DNA from: Lonicera japonica
Taxonomy: Eukaryota > Streptophyta > Magnoliopsida > Dipsacales > Caprifoliaceae
Reading direction: 5' to 3'
Length of the DNA: 64,000 nucleotides
Assembly: GCA_021464415.1 (NCBI GenBank)
Contig: CM038467.1
Location: 12,913,411 to 12,977,410, forward strand
Shown piece by piece: positions 11,329 through 23,600 of the stretch (positions are counted from its first letter, which is position 1; each line of letters opens with the position of its first letter). Under the pieces are notes generated by a model. That model was not told the origin of the DNA, made no database searches, and saw only the letters and a list, made by a program, of their open reading frames with translations. The position numbers and the translations under genes are program-made.

Positions 11329-11810
11329 GGCTGTTTGTATTGGATTTGAATAGGAGATTTGCAGTGAGGATGGTGCTATTGGGTGATTTGCAGTGAGGAT
11401 GGTGTGTTTTGATTTTAATGGCAGGAAGCTGGTGAAAGGGTTAAAGGCGCCGATCTCGAAATTTGAATTTCGAATTTCGAGGTCAGAGCAAAAAGATGTC
11501 GGCATTTGATGATGGCGAGGGTTTGGAGTTTACGGAATTTGCGGGTTGTCGGTTATGGTATGGATTAGGGGTTGTCGGTTATGGTATGACTGAGGAAATG
11601 GACGGTGTTGCTTGGGATTGACGGAGGAGAGAATCGGGAAGTTGAACGAGTGGTGCAATGAGATCAACGGCTCTTGATGTTAGAATAGGAAAATAAGAAG
11701 GTTTAGGGGCTAGAATAGAAATATCAGAAAGTACAGGGGTGAAATTGTAAATATATCTGACGGTGTCTGGAATATTCCGTCAATTCTGACGGCAAGCAAA
11801 CGGCGTTAAC

Positions 11811-11880
11811 CGCTGACGTGGCTGACACGTGACTGACACGTGGCGCTTGACTGGATGTCACGTGGCGGACACGTGGCGCT
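11811..11880 (-). promoter_or_regulatory. G-box (CACGTG) cluster upstream of the copy 1 LOB ORF
   Basis: Four CACGTG palindromes (11826-11831, 11837-11842, 11859-11864, 11870-11875) and a GACGTG lie within 70 bp, about 500 bp upstream of the preferred start codon. CACGTG is the core bound by plant bZIP and bHLH factors. Use as a promoter is inference. Confidence 0.55.
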
Positions 11881-11934
11881 GACTGGATGTTAATGATGTG
11901 GCAGTTGCAGTTTGTAAGGAAATAGAGGAAAAAT

Positions 11935-12012
11935 AAAATGCTATTAGTAGGAATCGAACCTTGCACTAAGCTGTGGTTACCTGATGGTCTTGCCAGCCAG
12001 GCTGAATGCTTC
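11935..12012 (-). other. tRNA-like segment in the 5' leader of copy 1
   Basis: On the minus strand the leader holds GCCTGGCTGGCAAGACC and, about 30 nt later, GGTTCGATTCC, a perfect match to the internal B box of tRNA genes. It is probably a tRNA- or SINE-derived head captured by the element; no cloverleaf was confirmed. Confidence 0.4.
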
Positions 12013-12215
12013 AATAATAATTATTTGGACGTGGTTTTATTTGAACAGGTTTGCTGCGTAAAGTTTGATTCGAGTAGTGTTTGGAGGCGTATTTGATTTG
12101 TTTGATAATGGTGATAGGTGTGGTGGCTTGGTGGCGAGGTTGTGTGGTGGCTGGTGGTTGGTGGCGAGGTCGTGGTGGCTAGTGGCGAGGTCGTGGTGGC
12201 TAGTGGCGAGGTTGT

Positions 12216-12227
12216 CCTCTGATACCA
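12216..12227 (-). other. Primer binding site of copy 1
   Basis: TGGTATCAGAGG on the minus strand directly follows the 5' LTR. It matches 11 of 12 bases of the site complementary to initiator tRNA-Met (TGGTATCAGAGC). Confidence 0.92.
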
Positions 12228-12518
12228 TGTTAAATTATACAACACAAGAAATAGAGAAATTATATTAATGAGCAAGAAATCCACAAGGGGTTACATTGTT
12301 ACAATCTCACATCTATTTACAATGGAATTGACATGAATATATATACAAGTAAAGAAGGAAACAAGAAGCCTAAAATGAGGAAGAAAGGAGGAGACAAGGA
12401 GGGAAACATGGAGGAGGGAATAAAGGAAAAGAAGAATAATTCTAAGCTTTAATAATTACAAATAATAATGCTAATTTATGTTGGAGAATATCATCATTCA
12501 ATATCATCATTTCTAACA
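12228..12518 (-). repeat. 5' LTR of copy 1
   Basis: 291 bp, TG...CA ends, next to the primer binding site. No difference from 8705-8995 was found on reading. Confidence 0.95.
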
Positions 12519-12523
12519 TGGCC

Positions 12524-13920
12524 ATTTTTTTTTCCTTCCCTTTAAAGAACACAAGTTTCCATAACCTTAAATTTAGGAACTTCGGTGTCACACTGTTGAT
12601 TTGAAGTGTGCACAAGAGAGAAGAAAAAAAAGATTGGAAGCAGCATGGCTGAATTGAGAGAGTTGTACACAAGAAAAGAAAGATCCAATATTGACTACGG
12701 TGGCAAAACGTTTAATTAATTAGAAAGTACAGGCAGGAAATGTGGAGATGCTGCATGGACATAGATCTCCAAGTGTGAATTACTTTATACTATCTGGGTT
12801 TTAAATTAAGAGTATTATTATTTTATTTTATTTTGAGATATTTTAAAATAATAGTTTCTTTTTGGACATAATCATTAGTAGTCTAAATCTTATTACCATG
12901 ACAATTTTACATTTTACATTTGATATTTTATATTTATGGAGAGAGATAAATGAGCCTTCAAGTGCACACTTAAATTTATAGTGGGTGCTTAGGATTTGAT
13001 TTTGAGATGGGAAAAAATAAATTTTATGCACAATGCAATACAATTTTTTGTTGATAGTCTAGTATTTCACAAATTGTTAAAAAAATATTATTATAAAATA
13101 TCCCTTCAAATTTATGTACGGTGATACACCATTTTATAATAATACTATGCATTCAAGAAAAATCCTGAGTTCGAATTACATTTGGAATGGGAGGATTCTC
13201 GTTATTATTGTAGTAAGAAGAAGAGATTTAAACTTACATTTTATTAAAAAAATAAAATAAGGTAGGCAAAAGTGTAATTTTTATCGTAAATTAAGGTGGG
13301 CCACTTCTAAATTATTACAGCTAATTAAATTTATGTTTATAGAAAAAAGGAAGAAAAAAAAAAGACAATGACTAAAAAGAGAGACACATTTCAAAAATTA
13401 AGGTGGGCATTTGCCCACCTTCAAGCGGCTTTGTCAGTATTGTCAATATGTCCGTCTGTCCTTGCCACTTGTATTAGCAATAGGGTCAATTCCAAGTCCA
13501 TATGTATCGAATTCACGGCCACGTACCTTATAAAAAGACAAAGAGGATGTGAATTAGGATACAAGGTGATTGTCAATCTCAAAATGATAGTTAAGTTATA
13601 TTTTTTAATCATTTATGCAGTTGAAATTATTGTTTTCTTAAAAAAAAAATACCAAAATGCAAGATGATGCTATCAATTTGAAAGGGAAATAATAGATGAA
13701 CGTATACTCGTTTTGTGCGCATAATCTTATGAAGATATAGTCTATGCATGGCCCTTAAACAAAATTATCTCTCAGTGCACCATTCCTCCCCGTACGTGAA
13801 TCAAAGATGTTAACGTCATAGCCGTTAATAAAATTAATCATTTTGAATTGTATGGATATATGTATGGATATATATATATATATATAATAAGCTAGTACTT
13901 GTGGTCGATGGATCTGGCTA
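12524..13920. other. Intergenic stretch upstream of the strictosidine synthase-like gene
   Basis: AT-rich, no recognisable exon. A (TA)n run at about 13867-13886 lies shortly before the TATA box of the next gene. Confidence 0.5.
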
Positions 13921-13928
13921 TATAAATA
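13921..13928 (+). promoter_or_regulatory. TATA box of the strictosidine synthase-like gene
   Basis: TATAAATA within GGCTATATAAATAGAATGG. A start site 25-35 nt downstream would fall near 13950, after the ATG at 13944 and before the ATG at 13980, which favours the second ATG as translation start. Confidence 0.7.
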
Positions 13929-13979
13929 GAATGGAATTGGCTGATGTTTTGCAATAACAAGAAGAGTAGTCCCACAACA

Positions 13980-15328
13980 ATGACAATATTAATGCTTTCT
14001 ATTTTCATTATTCTGTTCTCTTTTCCTTTTGCATTAGGTTCAACATTTAGCAAAATCCAGCTCCCGCCAACACTAACGGGGCCAGAGTCAGTTGCATTCG
14101 ATCCAAGGGGTGGAGGGCCTTATATAGTGGTCACTGATGGTAGAGTTCTCAAGTGGCTTGGTCCCAATACCGGTTTTATAGATTTCGCCACCACCTCAAC
14201 CCAAAGGTAACAAGTCATTAATTAAAAGGGACAAAAAAATTTGATTCACCTTAAGTTTTCGTATCCGTACATTCTAGTAAATCTTTGTACCTTCATGTTC
14301 AGGACAAAGCAATTGTGTGATGGCACCAAAAACCCAGATTTGGGACCCATATGTGGCAGGCCACTTGGTTTTAGCTTCAACTCCATATCCGGAGACCTCT
14401 ACATTGCTGACGCCTACCTCGGTCTCCACGTAGTCGGACCCAACGGAGGTCTTGCAACCAGGCTAGCCACCGGTGCTGAAGGCGTCCCATTTCGCTTAGT
14501 CAATGGCATCGACGTTGACCAAATTACCGGATCCGTCTATTTCACCGACTCTAGCACCACCTTCGAGCTAAGGTATATACACGTCCAACTCTCACTCTTG
14601 GATCTGGATCCCTCTACCAATCATTCTCTACCGTAAAGTATTAAATCTAAACCTTCAGCTTAAAATTGGTTGCCTCAAATTTTAACAAGTGGCGATTGCC
14701 TCACAAAAATGTTACCTGTCATTGAACCATCTATTTTTCAAGTCTTTGATCACTCTATACAAGCCTAATCCCTCAATGTTAGTCCCCACACGCTTGTTTC
14801 AATTTAATGTTTTTTTTATGTGACAAAAATTATACGTGCAGAAACATCACCCAGCCAAATTTTGTGCCTGATTCAACTGGAAGATTAATGAGATATGACC
14901 CGCGGACGAAAGAGGTTAAGGTTTTGCTGAGGGGACTATTTGTGGCCGTTGGGCCTGCGGCCAGCTTGGACGGGTCGTTTGTCGTCGTGTCCGAATTATT
15001 TGCCAAGAGAATTATAAGATTTTGGGTGGCAGGTCTTAAAAGAGGTACAAGTGATATTCTGTTAAATTTACCTGGGAATCCCAATAAGATAAAGAGGACT
15101 CCACTGGGTGATTTTTGGGTGGCGGTGAATATTATGAATAATCAGCAAGGAAGGTTGATTACTACCCCTCAAGGGTTTAGGTTCAATGCATATGGGAATG
15201 TGCTTAGAAATTTTGGTTTGCAAGAGCAGTATTTTAACACTTCGATTAATGTGATTCAAGAGCAGCTCAGTGGGTCCTTATATGTGGGGTCTAGAGATGT
15301 TGATTTTGTTGGTGTGTATGGCAATTGA
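13980..15328 (+). CDS. Strictosidine synthase-like (SSL) protein
   Basis: This is a six-bladed beta-propeller protein of the strictosidine synthase family, secreted or vacuolar. Most members outside alkaloid-producing plants are not true synthases, so no substrate is assigned. Three coding exons: start to 14206, 14303-14572, 14842-15328; all introns are GT-AG and phases agree. From the ATG at 13980 the protein has 327 residues, close to family size, beginning with a hydrophobic signal peptide (MTILMLSIFIILFSFPFALG). An in-frame ATG at 13944 would add 12 polar residues but probably lies upstream of the transcript start. Family motifs include GPESVAFDP, GRPLGFSF, YIADAYLGLHVVGPNGG, VNGIDVD, YFTDSS, GRLMRYDP, GPAASLDGSFVVVSEL and GSLYVGSRDVDFVGVY. 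The Glu in INVIQEQ lies in the segment where the catalytic Glu of true strictosidine synthase occurs, but a single residue does not prove that reaction. Confidence 0.92.
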
Positions 15329-17945
15329 TAGTCTCTGATGCAGGGCTATCTGAATAAGTTTAACATTACATGCTGCAGTAGATCCGAGTTCAAGTCTCAC
15401 CAGCTACATTAATAGTATCCTTATTTCAATTCCCGGTTTCCTCGGGTAAATAAAGAAAAGAAGAATAAGTTGACACTATCAGTTGCTATTAAATAAAAGT
15501 ACACCATTATAGCCATGAGTATTAAATAGTTGGTGTTCTGTTCTGGGTTGTATGTCATTGGACTGGTTTTGGCTAGTTGTTTCATTGTGGTTCTGCCTCT
15601 GCTGCTTGTCTTGTGAAAAACGACACATTATTTAAGTAATTTAACAATTTATTACAATCCCAATTACCATAATGAGTATGCTTTGACCCGAAAAAAATCA
15701 CCAAAATGAGAGAGAGATAGAGAGAATTGAGTATGTTTTGATGATTCAGCATTCTTTTTCTTTTTTGACAGAAATGTTTCAGCATTCAAACACATTAATT
15801 CTTTCTCACAAACTGAAAAGTGAAACTATTTCATCTACATATAATATTTCCTTTTGCTTTTAAATTTTTTGAAAGTCATATATATACCCCTATTCATCAT
15901 AAATATTATCAAAATAATTTCCTAAAGTATCAAAATACCTTCCTAAATTTCAAAACATAAATAGTTCTCGAAATAAGTTTTAACATTTATAAATACTTTC
16001 CTAAATTTCAAAACGTAAATATTACCTTAAATGAAATTTAAACTCATGACTCCACTTGGGAGAGTGGGGGTTTCGGATTTAGTCCTCCCCATCACCTTTA
16101 AGTTCAATTTCGTCTAATGAAGTTTAGAGGGTTAAAATAATGAATTTTTTCATAAAATATGGTAAAGATGATCTTTATAAAGAGTAGATCATCCAAAAAG
16201 TTAATGATCAAAAATAAACCTATGCATCAAATTTTTATTACACATACTTTATTTCTTGATGGAATTTTATGTAGATGATATACTTAGTATAGAGATCATT
16301 GATGTGCACGATTTAATGCATATTTTATACCACTTATTAATCTTTGTTTGCCCACTTTAAGTTGTAAAAGTTATTTATTTTATTTATTTTTAGTATGCCG
16401 TAATAATTATAGAGTTAGTAAGGAAAAGATCGAAAAATAGTTGAATTGAATGAATAAAATATTGAAGTCAAGAAGAAGCAAATTAAAGCAATCTCGAAAC
16501 AATAATTGTATTTAGGAAAGTTATGTAGTAATTCGATATTTTGAGCATATCTTTTCGCCCAAAACTCGGATTTTTTAGTTCTTTATATGGTTGGAAAGAA
16601 GATTTGAACACCTATAACTTTCCTGTTTTGATGTTTCTCAAATTCAAAGGTTTACTTTACCGAAAATAGTCCCAAAACTACTGTCAAGATGTGGTAGCTA
16701 TATACCAAAAAATAAAACCCTAGCATCAATTTAATATCTCACTCCTTGCTCGTTTATAATTTAATCCTTATTTAACCTCTTTCTATATTTTCCTTATTAA
16801 ATCCTAACTCTTCTCCTATTTATAGAATCATTCTTAATTAAAAAAAAAGAAAAAAAATATGCTATCAACCTTCAATTTTTACCTTTATTTCCCAACTCCC
16901 ATTATGCAACCCTTTTTGAGAGATTATATGCGATTTTAGTTGAAAACTCCTAATATTCATTATGTGATGCGGCGTAAAGGTTATTTTTATTTTTAGTGAA
17001 TATATACCTATGATGAAAGAATATAATGAGATTTTGAGCTTTAATTTTTGTGATACAATATTATGTGGTAATGTTATTTGTATTGTTACCTGATATATCT
17101 TTTCATTTAAATTATATTGTGAGGGTTAGGAATGGAAAAAACTTTCACGTGCAAGTCTATGGAGTGTTCTCTGTACTTTTTATCAGATGTAATTTAAAGC
17201 AAAAGAGTATTTATAATTTTCTCCAACTATCTTACTAATTTTTTTTTTTTCGTATTAAATTAGTGTGCAATTTAATTTTGGATATAATGTTATTTTTATG
17301 TAGTAAAAGCAATTAAATTAATACAAATCCCAAGTCTTGTTCCATGTGAATTCGATCCCTTTCGTCCGCTATTTACATTATTAATGTAGTTTAATAAAGT
17401 TATGAATTTTTGATTTAGTATTTTTCTTATAATGGAAAAATGCTTTATCAATCATCTCAACCAAGTTCATAAAAAAAAATTCATCCGTTTAACTGTTGAA
17501 CCATACTCTCTTAGATAAAATTAGATTATAAGAATAATAGAGAGGAGCCAAGTTCGTGAGTTTGATCGTCTTTCTTCTTGGATTAGTAATATTTCAAACA
17601 AAAAGACTTTAGATATTATTTAAAAAAAAAAGAAAAAGAAAAACTTAAGACATTTCTATATCAATCGGACAAACTCATTACTCATCCTCTCGTTCTTATA
17701 TAAAAATTAATACAAACGAATTACTTATAAAAAAAAATTACCAAAATTGATTTAAAAAAAAAAACGGTTGTAATATTTTCCTGCAGTAAACTCAAAAGAA
17801 CGGATTAATTCATCTTAATTACCGTAAAAAAGAAAAACCAGAAGCGTGCTCGATTTACTGACCTGGACAGTTAGTGGTCCCCACGTCTTTCCAAAACATA
17901 ACGGTAGGGACATTTTCGTCCTTCCGTCAACAAATTTTCCTCGTC
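15329..17945. other. Intergenic stretch
   Basis: AT-rich, with no exon seen. Around 15380 the text GAGTTCAAGTCTC resembles a tRNA/SINE B box without other support. Around 16080-16200 a motif (a long ATGAATTTTTTCATAAA-type block followed by two ATGATC/AGATCATC blocks) resembles one near 6720-6790, hinting at a dispersed repeat. Confidence 0.45.
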
Positions 17946-17991
17946 CACGTGGAAAACTCGTTACTAGCCGAATTCTAGTTGTACTATAAAA
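17946..17991 (+). promoter_or_regulatory. TET8: G-box and TATA box of the tetraspanin gene
   Basis: CACGTG (17946-17951) lies about 35 bp before TATAAAA (17985-17991), about 225 bp before the start codon. The spacing is that of a core promoter with a proximal G-box and a leader of roughly 200 nt. Confidence 0.6.
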
Positions 17992-18127
17992 GAAGAAACA
18001 TTGTCGTAATTCAATCCGAAAACGAGGGGCAAACGTGCTAATAAGTTTCAAATCCAATTCTACACCTCCAACTTAAACCGTCTTAAAATTAGACAGTTAC
18101 AAACTCTCCCATCACCCTCTCCATTCT

Positions 18128-18251
18128 TTCGAGTAAGCAACGCTCTATTCACAATCCTAAGGTTTTCTCTCTCTACGAACGTGATAATTCCTCTCGTTCT
18201 CTCTCTGTCTCTGCAATGTTTCGAGTAAGCAACGTTCTGATAACAATCCTC
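18128..18251 (+). repeat. Duplication spanning leader and start of the tetraspanin gene
   Basis: TTTCGAGTAAGCAACGCTCT in the leader (from 18128) recurs as TTTCGAGTAAGCAACGTTCT right after the start codon (from 18218), and both continue to a shared ACAATCCT. So the first about ten codons exist twice, 90 bp apart, the upstream copy lacking the ATG. Confidence 0.75.
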
Positions 18252-19805
18252 AACACTATCACATTAATCATATCTATAGTCGCCATCGGATATTCGCTAT
18301 GGTTCTCGGTCCATGACGGATCGTTATGCCAGAGAGTAATTCAAATGCCTCTCCTCTTCACCGGTTTGTTCCTTATGGCCGTTTCGTTGCTTGGATTGAT
18401 CGGCGCGTGTTGTAGAGTCCAATTAATATTGTATTTGTACTTGGCGGTGATGTTTTTGTCAATTGTGGCGTTGATTTGCTTCACGATTTTTGCTGTTGTT
18501 GTGACGAATAAGGGGGTTGGGAATGTGGTGTCAGGGAAGGGGTATAAGGAGTATAGGCTAGGGGACTACTCGCATTGGTTGCAGAAGTATGTGATTAATG
18601 CGAAGAATTGGGAGCATATTAAGAGTTGTTTGATTGATGTTCGTGTTTGTGGAAGTCTTGATCTTCATCCTATGGCCGCTGATTTTTATGAAAAGGAATT
18701 GCCAGTATTACAGGTATATGTATATATATAATTCTCCCTCTATCCTGATATCTATAGAGATGTCTCTCCTACTCTTCGATCTATTAATTGTCCCATTGTA
18801 AATAATAGTGTTTTCTATCTTAATGGATTACGTACTATGTGGAATTACTACTCTCACGAAGTCTGAATATATCTTTCTGTCTTTTTAACAAAACACTAAT
18901 TTTGATCCCAAGTACGGTTTATTTGGTCCTGTAAAACACCCATCTACAAAGCATAATTGCCGACTCTTCCTCAAAACCCTTGTGGATTAATAATCTCCTT
19001 TTTGATGATTGTTACTCAAGTTTTTCTACTAATGTTTTTGCTCTGCATTTTAGTATATATATTTTCATGCATATAAGATTTTTTCTTCTGTGGATTTCTT
19101 TGTTTTGCAAGAGCTTTTTTTTTTCCTTCTTTTTTTCCTTCTTTTGCAAGAGTTTACGTCTGCACCGGGTGTCCTAACACCCCTAAAATTCATTATAGTG
19201 GGCTCAGTTGGGTCTTGGAGATTAGTGCTGCACCCCGAAAATTCATTACAGGGAGTATAAAGGATATTGATGATGCTAAGTTTCAAATAATTGATGATAT
19301 TTTGTATTTAAACCAGTAAGCTATTGCATCCGGTAAAACGCAGTCTAATAGTTAAATACCCAAATTCATTTTCTGAAAAAAATAAATATATATGAACTGC
19401 TTCTGAATTCCTTAACTATCCAAAATTTTGTTAGGCAAAAAAATTTGTGTTTCATGTTTTCTTTTTTTCTTTTCTTTTCTTTTATTTCAGTCGGGCTGCT
19501 GCAAGCCACCAGCATCCTGTGGTTTTGCATTCAAGAATGCAACCTACTGGGAAACGCCAAAATCAGGGCCAGCAGTGCCAGACAACGATTGCAAAACATG
19601 GAGCAATGATCAGAAAAGGCTGTGCTTTGACTGTAACTCATGCAAGGCCGGAGTTTTATCCAACATTCAGAAACAATGGAAAGAATTGGCCTTCATCAAC
19701 TTCTTCATTATCCTAGTTATCATCTTAATCTACTCCATTGGTTGCTGTGCTGCCAGAAACAACAAAGCGGATCGCTTCACCAGATTACATAAACCTTACC
19801 CTTGA
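18216..19805 (+). CDS. TET8: Tetraspanin, TET7/8/9-like
   Basis: Tetraspanins organise membrane microdomains; the TET8 branch in Arabidopsis marks plasma membrane and extracellular vesicles. Two exons (18216-18713 and 19491-19805) join in phase to 270 residues. Membrane segments lie at about 8-30, 45-66, 70-95 and 235-252, with the large outer loop between the third and fourth. This loop carries the plant signature GCCKPP (168-173), the conserved stretch VVTNKGVGN...GKGYKEYRLGDYSHWLQ, and CFDCNSCKAG. Cys pairs at CC (65-66) and CC (251-252) next to membrane borders are likely palmitoylation sites. The exon boundary just before SGCC is the usual one in this family. Closest match from knowledge is TET8/TET9; the exact orthologue is not certain. 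Confidence 0.93.
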
Positions 19806-20616
19806 CCTTAAAATGCATATGCTATTCTTCTCTTCTATCCTATGCATTCCATAATAGGTTTTTTAGATTTGCTACGTGTCTATTAGGGTAGTCTTAGCCT
19901 ATAACATCCAGGAATTAAACCTTTTGGTTTGTTTATTTAATCTTGTAGTAATCTGGGTCTGCTGGATTTTAATGTTGTGGACCTTATTATTCAAGACTGT
20001 TAAGGCTAATTATCTTGTTACAGTGTTGTTCATTTGCGTCCCACGGATATCTTATATTGTTTAGATACAACACTGAAGAATGCACGATTCCACATACACC
20101 TAAATTTTGAACTATTCTAGTTTTAATTGCAAATTGAAAGCTTCTGGAGTTTGGATCGCACCTGTGTTTCAAACTGTAAAATATAGTAATTTTAGTTTGG
20201 AAGATCCATATCTTTGATATTGAAGGTATGATAATTCATAGTTCTATGGTTTTACTATTAAACAAGATTACAAAATGTCTGGTATAGGTATATGATCAAA
20301 CAAAGTCAGAAACAGTATCAATATGTATATACTAGCTAACTCAATTTAGTTCCAAAATCTAATGTATACACTAGCTAGCTTAATTTAGTTCCAAAATCTG
20401 TATATATACTAGCGAACTTAATCTAGTTCAAAAGCATTAACAAGGAATGGAAAAACCTACTTATGTAACATCTAAACTTAGGTTTCTACATCTTCAGAAG
20501 GAATAGAAACCTCTTATATACTACCTAACTGATCTAGGTCCAAATTTTCAGAAGGAAGAAACTTAGCTTTCAAAAGGAAAACCTGAAATTAATCCAAGCT
20601 GGCTATAGTAGGGACT
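19806..20616. repeat. Convergent intergenic region with a short tandem repeat
   Basis: This separates the 3' ends of the tetraspanin and CPP1 genes. A 38-39-bp unit ACTAGCTARCTYAATTTAGTTCCAAAATC occurs three times (starting at 20331, 20370 and 20408). Nothing else is recognised. Confidence 0.6.
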
Positions 20617-23600
20617 TCATTTGAGAAAGGTACAGCCCAGAAACAAGAAGACATAAGCGACAAGTGATGAGAGGAGTTCAAGTGTCCAAGTAGGATGAAC
20701 TAAAACTGAAGGAATGCATGGAACCAATAATGAACCACAAACCCAGCCTGCCACCAGAGATCCCAATCTGCAAGATATTAAAACAAAAATGAAAAATGTC
20801 AACCAAGAATGCTGAGGATAAGGGGAGGAGGAAAAAAAAGAACAAGAACCTAAATTGAATCTATTCACCCAATTATGGAAGCTCTAACTAAGCTCTTTGT
20901 CTTTTCATTAAGGAAGTATATGCAAGCGAACAAAGAGAGCGCCACCTGCATTGGCAGAAAAATTATTGGATAGAACCGATGTAACAATGACATGGTACAG
21001 ATTCACCCAATTAAACAATAACCATTAGATAACGAAATTAAAGGTTCAGATCACTTCAACGACTAAGTTGTAATTAGCTATCCGTGCATGGGAATCCTAG
21101 CCCTTACGTCACAAACCCAATGACAAATAACAAATCTATATGCCAGATTATCGTTTCAACCACTGTAATGAATATTTACTCACATTGGTAAGAATTTGAT
21201 TCAAAATAAAAAAAAATAAAGTATTCAACATTTGAAACATTGTAATCATTCAAGCATGCAAATTGATTGGTTTTACCTTTATGCGAAGGCAAACAGTTTT
21301 TCAATAGAAATGCAATAAACATGTCATTAAACTACAACAATACTGCTAGGATTGGTATCCACAGTCCCGAATTATGGTGGTAATCATTTTTAAGATATTT
21401 TTGGGAGGCAAATTTTGAAATCGCTGCTCAACTTCAATTAAATTTTGAAAGGGTAAAAGCTTCGCAAACTCCTAATGACAAAAGAGCACCAAGTCAAACA
21501 ACTCGCTGTCAAATGTAGGGTTGGGAATTGGTATGGTAAAAACCGAAACGACCAGAAAAATTAGTCTTTGGTTCCCCATATTCAAATACCAAAAACCAAA
21601 AATACCGATTTTCTTTGGGTTGGTTTTGGTTTCAAAAACCAAAATACCAAAAATACCAAAAATAAGGGTAAAGTATAGATTACTATATTTTTGGCTTTAC
21701 TATATTATGTGCTATAACTTTAAAGTTTCTTCTTAAAATAATAACCGTATTGTCATGATATATATAAATTTATCTAATGAGCCACATGAGATTTTGTGAG
21801 ATTATTAATTACTCATAGCCTAATTCTTAAAATTTGTATCTTTTTAGTTTAAGGTTTTGTGTGATATTATCATTTTTATGTTAATTAAGTCATCATAATT
21901 CATATGTAAAGATTGAATAATATAATTGTATTCCTTGCCTCGAGAAAAATGCTAAAAATAAAATTAAGTATATATACTGAAAAAACAAAATAGTTCAAAT
22001 ACTGAAAATTCCAAAAAAGCAGGGGTTTGGTTTTGTGTTTTTGAAAACCGATAACCGAAAATACCGAAAACCAAAAATACAGAGCATCATGGTTTTGGTA
22101 TAGGTCACTTACCAAACAAAACCGACCGAGTACCACCCCTAGTCAAATGCATTCGATAGAAGTTTTAATTGAAATAACACTTCCTAAGGTGCAATCTTCT
22201 CTCACATGCACCCACATTCAAGCGGCCATTAAATAGCAAGTCAAGCATATACTATAAACAAACAAATGAGATGTAGACAAACCTGGAAAGCAGGTCCATT
22301 TTCAGCAGAGTTCATCACACTCCAGCATGCCATGAATGTAAAGAGGAACAATCTTCTAAGAAGAATCACAGTTTGAGGAACTTCCACAAAACTGAGCAAG
22401 TTCTTCACCCAAGATGGAGACTCCTCTACTTTCTTCTTTAGCCTGCTTTTCAAATTTATCTTTGTTCTCTTCCTATTTCTGAAGCTGGCCATCAGTAATT
22501 TCTCAAAAGCAGCTTCTATTGATTCTGCACTTCTCTCATCACCGCCATATTGATTCAACAAAAAGTTGTGAGCACCCCAAACTTCTTCCTCAGAAGCATC
22601 TCTACTTATACCAAGGCACTTATATGGATCGCAAACATTGACTCGAGGAAATTTGGAAATATTACCTGAAGAAACAAAGAAAACAAGCAATCGATACAAT
22701 GTGACAGGAGTACAGCAAAATGCAAGGGTCAGACACCAACAACTTGAGGAGACAATGCACAAGTAAATTGAACTCATCACTGTTTTTGAAGCTTTAGATG
22801 CACTATGCTGGAATAACATGACATGGTTGAGGTGTAATTAGCTTTGCCTCTCCTTCAAGCAACATATGCATGATTAAACCCTCATCTGCAAGTGTGTTCT
22901 TGAAGAGTCAATCGCATTTAAATCCAAATCAACTTGATACAGTAGGCATTCTCCGTCAAACTACCTTCGATAATAATCGCTCAGGAAGTTAGAAGTGGAT
23001 GAATCTTGTAATTTTCATAGGGGAACAAAGGCAATTTCATTTCTCATTAGCAAACACAAGCTTTCACATGTCAAAACTGTAAGAGAAAAATCGGAATCAA
23101 CAACAAAATACCAATGAAAAAGCAAATAAATTGCACTGAATCCTAGTCGTGAAAATGTATTCTTGGGCATAAAAATCAACAATTAACTGTTCGATAGTAC
23201 GAATGTTGGTCAGAAGAGAAGTAATGTAAGACAGGATCTCACAGCTTATACAAACATTCACGATGCCCAATATTCTTTCAATAACAACCAAGTATGTTTT
23301 TGCTTTTGATAATGATAACTAATTATCCAGGAGAGACACTTGACACTATGACAACCAGCTTTTCTTTCAATCCCTTGCATTTATTGAGTCATTGCTCCGC
23401 CTTTACCCTTTGGTCTACAAAATGATTGCCCATCAGTTCAAGACAAGTTCAAAGCGATCGAAGTAGTTGTGTCATTTATACGTCTCACTTTCGCAAATGA
23501 TATTCATATTGAATTAGCATTCCTAAAATATAAAACTTGAAGCGGAAGTTGGTGCCAAGGTTATTTCAGCTCCGCTACAGCATATAACATTCTAAAAGTT

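Larger units (their letters stand above)
8705..12518 (-). mobile_element. LTR retrotransposon carrying a LOB-domain ORF, copy 1
   Basis: A complete element in reverse orientation, 3814 bp, bounded by the 5-bp target duplication tggcc (8700-8704; 12519-12523). The two 291-bp LTRs begin TG, end CA, and show no difference on reading. The primer site beside the right LTR matches the 3' end of initiator tRNA-Met, and a polypurine tract abuts the left LTR. No gag, protease, integrase, reverse transcriptase or RNase H is present; the only substantial frame is a LOB-domain protein gene (10012-11328). It is non-autonomous. The iMet primer site and 5-bp duplication fit a Copia-like lineage, though without pol this cannot be proved. 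The matching LTRs indicate a recent insertion. Its stretch at 8996-9525, next to the polypurine tract, has no counterpart in copy 2 and I did not recognise it. Confidence 0.95.

Noticed and set aside
12021..12284. 87-codon Thr/Ser/Pro-rich frame across primer site and LTR (and 45151-45390)
   Set aside because: Made of repeated CTCGCCAC words and LTR sequence; it spans the primer binding site, so it is unlikely to be a gene.
15340..15470. SINE-like B box (GAGTTCAAGTCTC) after the SSL gene
   Set aside because: No A box, target duplication or tail could be paired with it.
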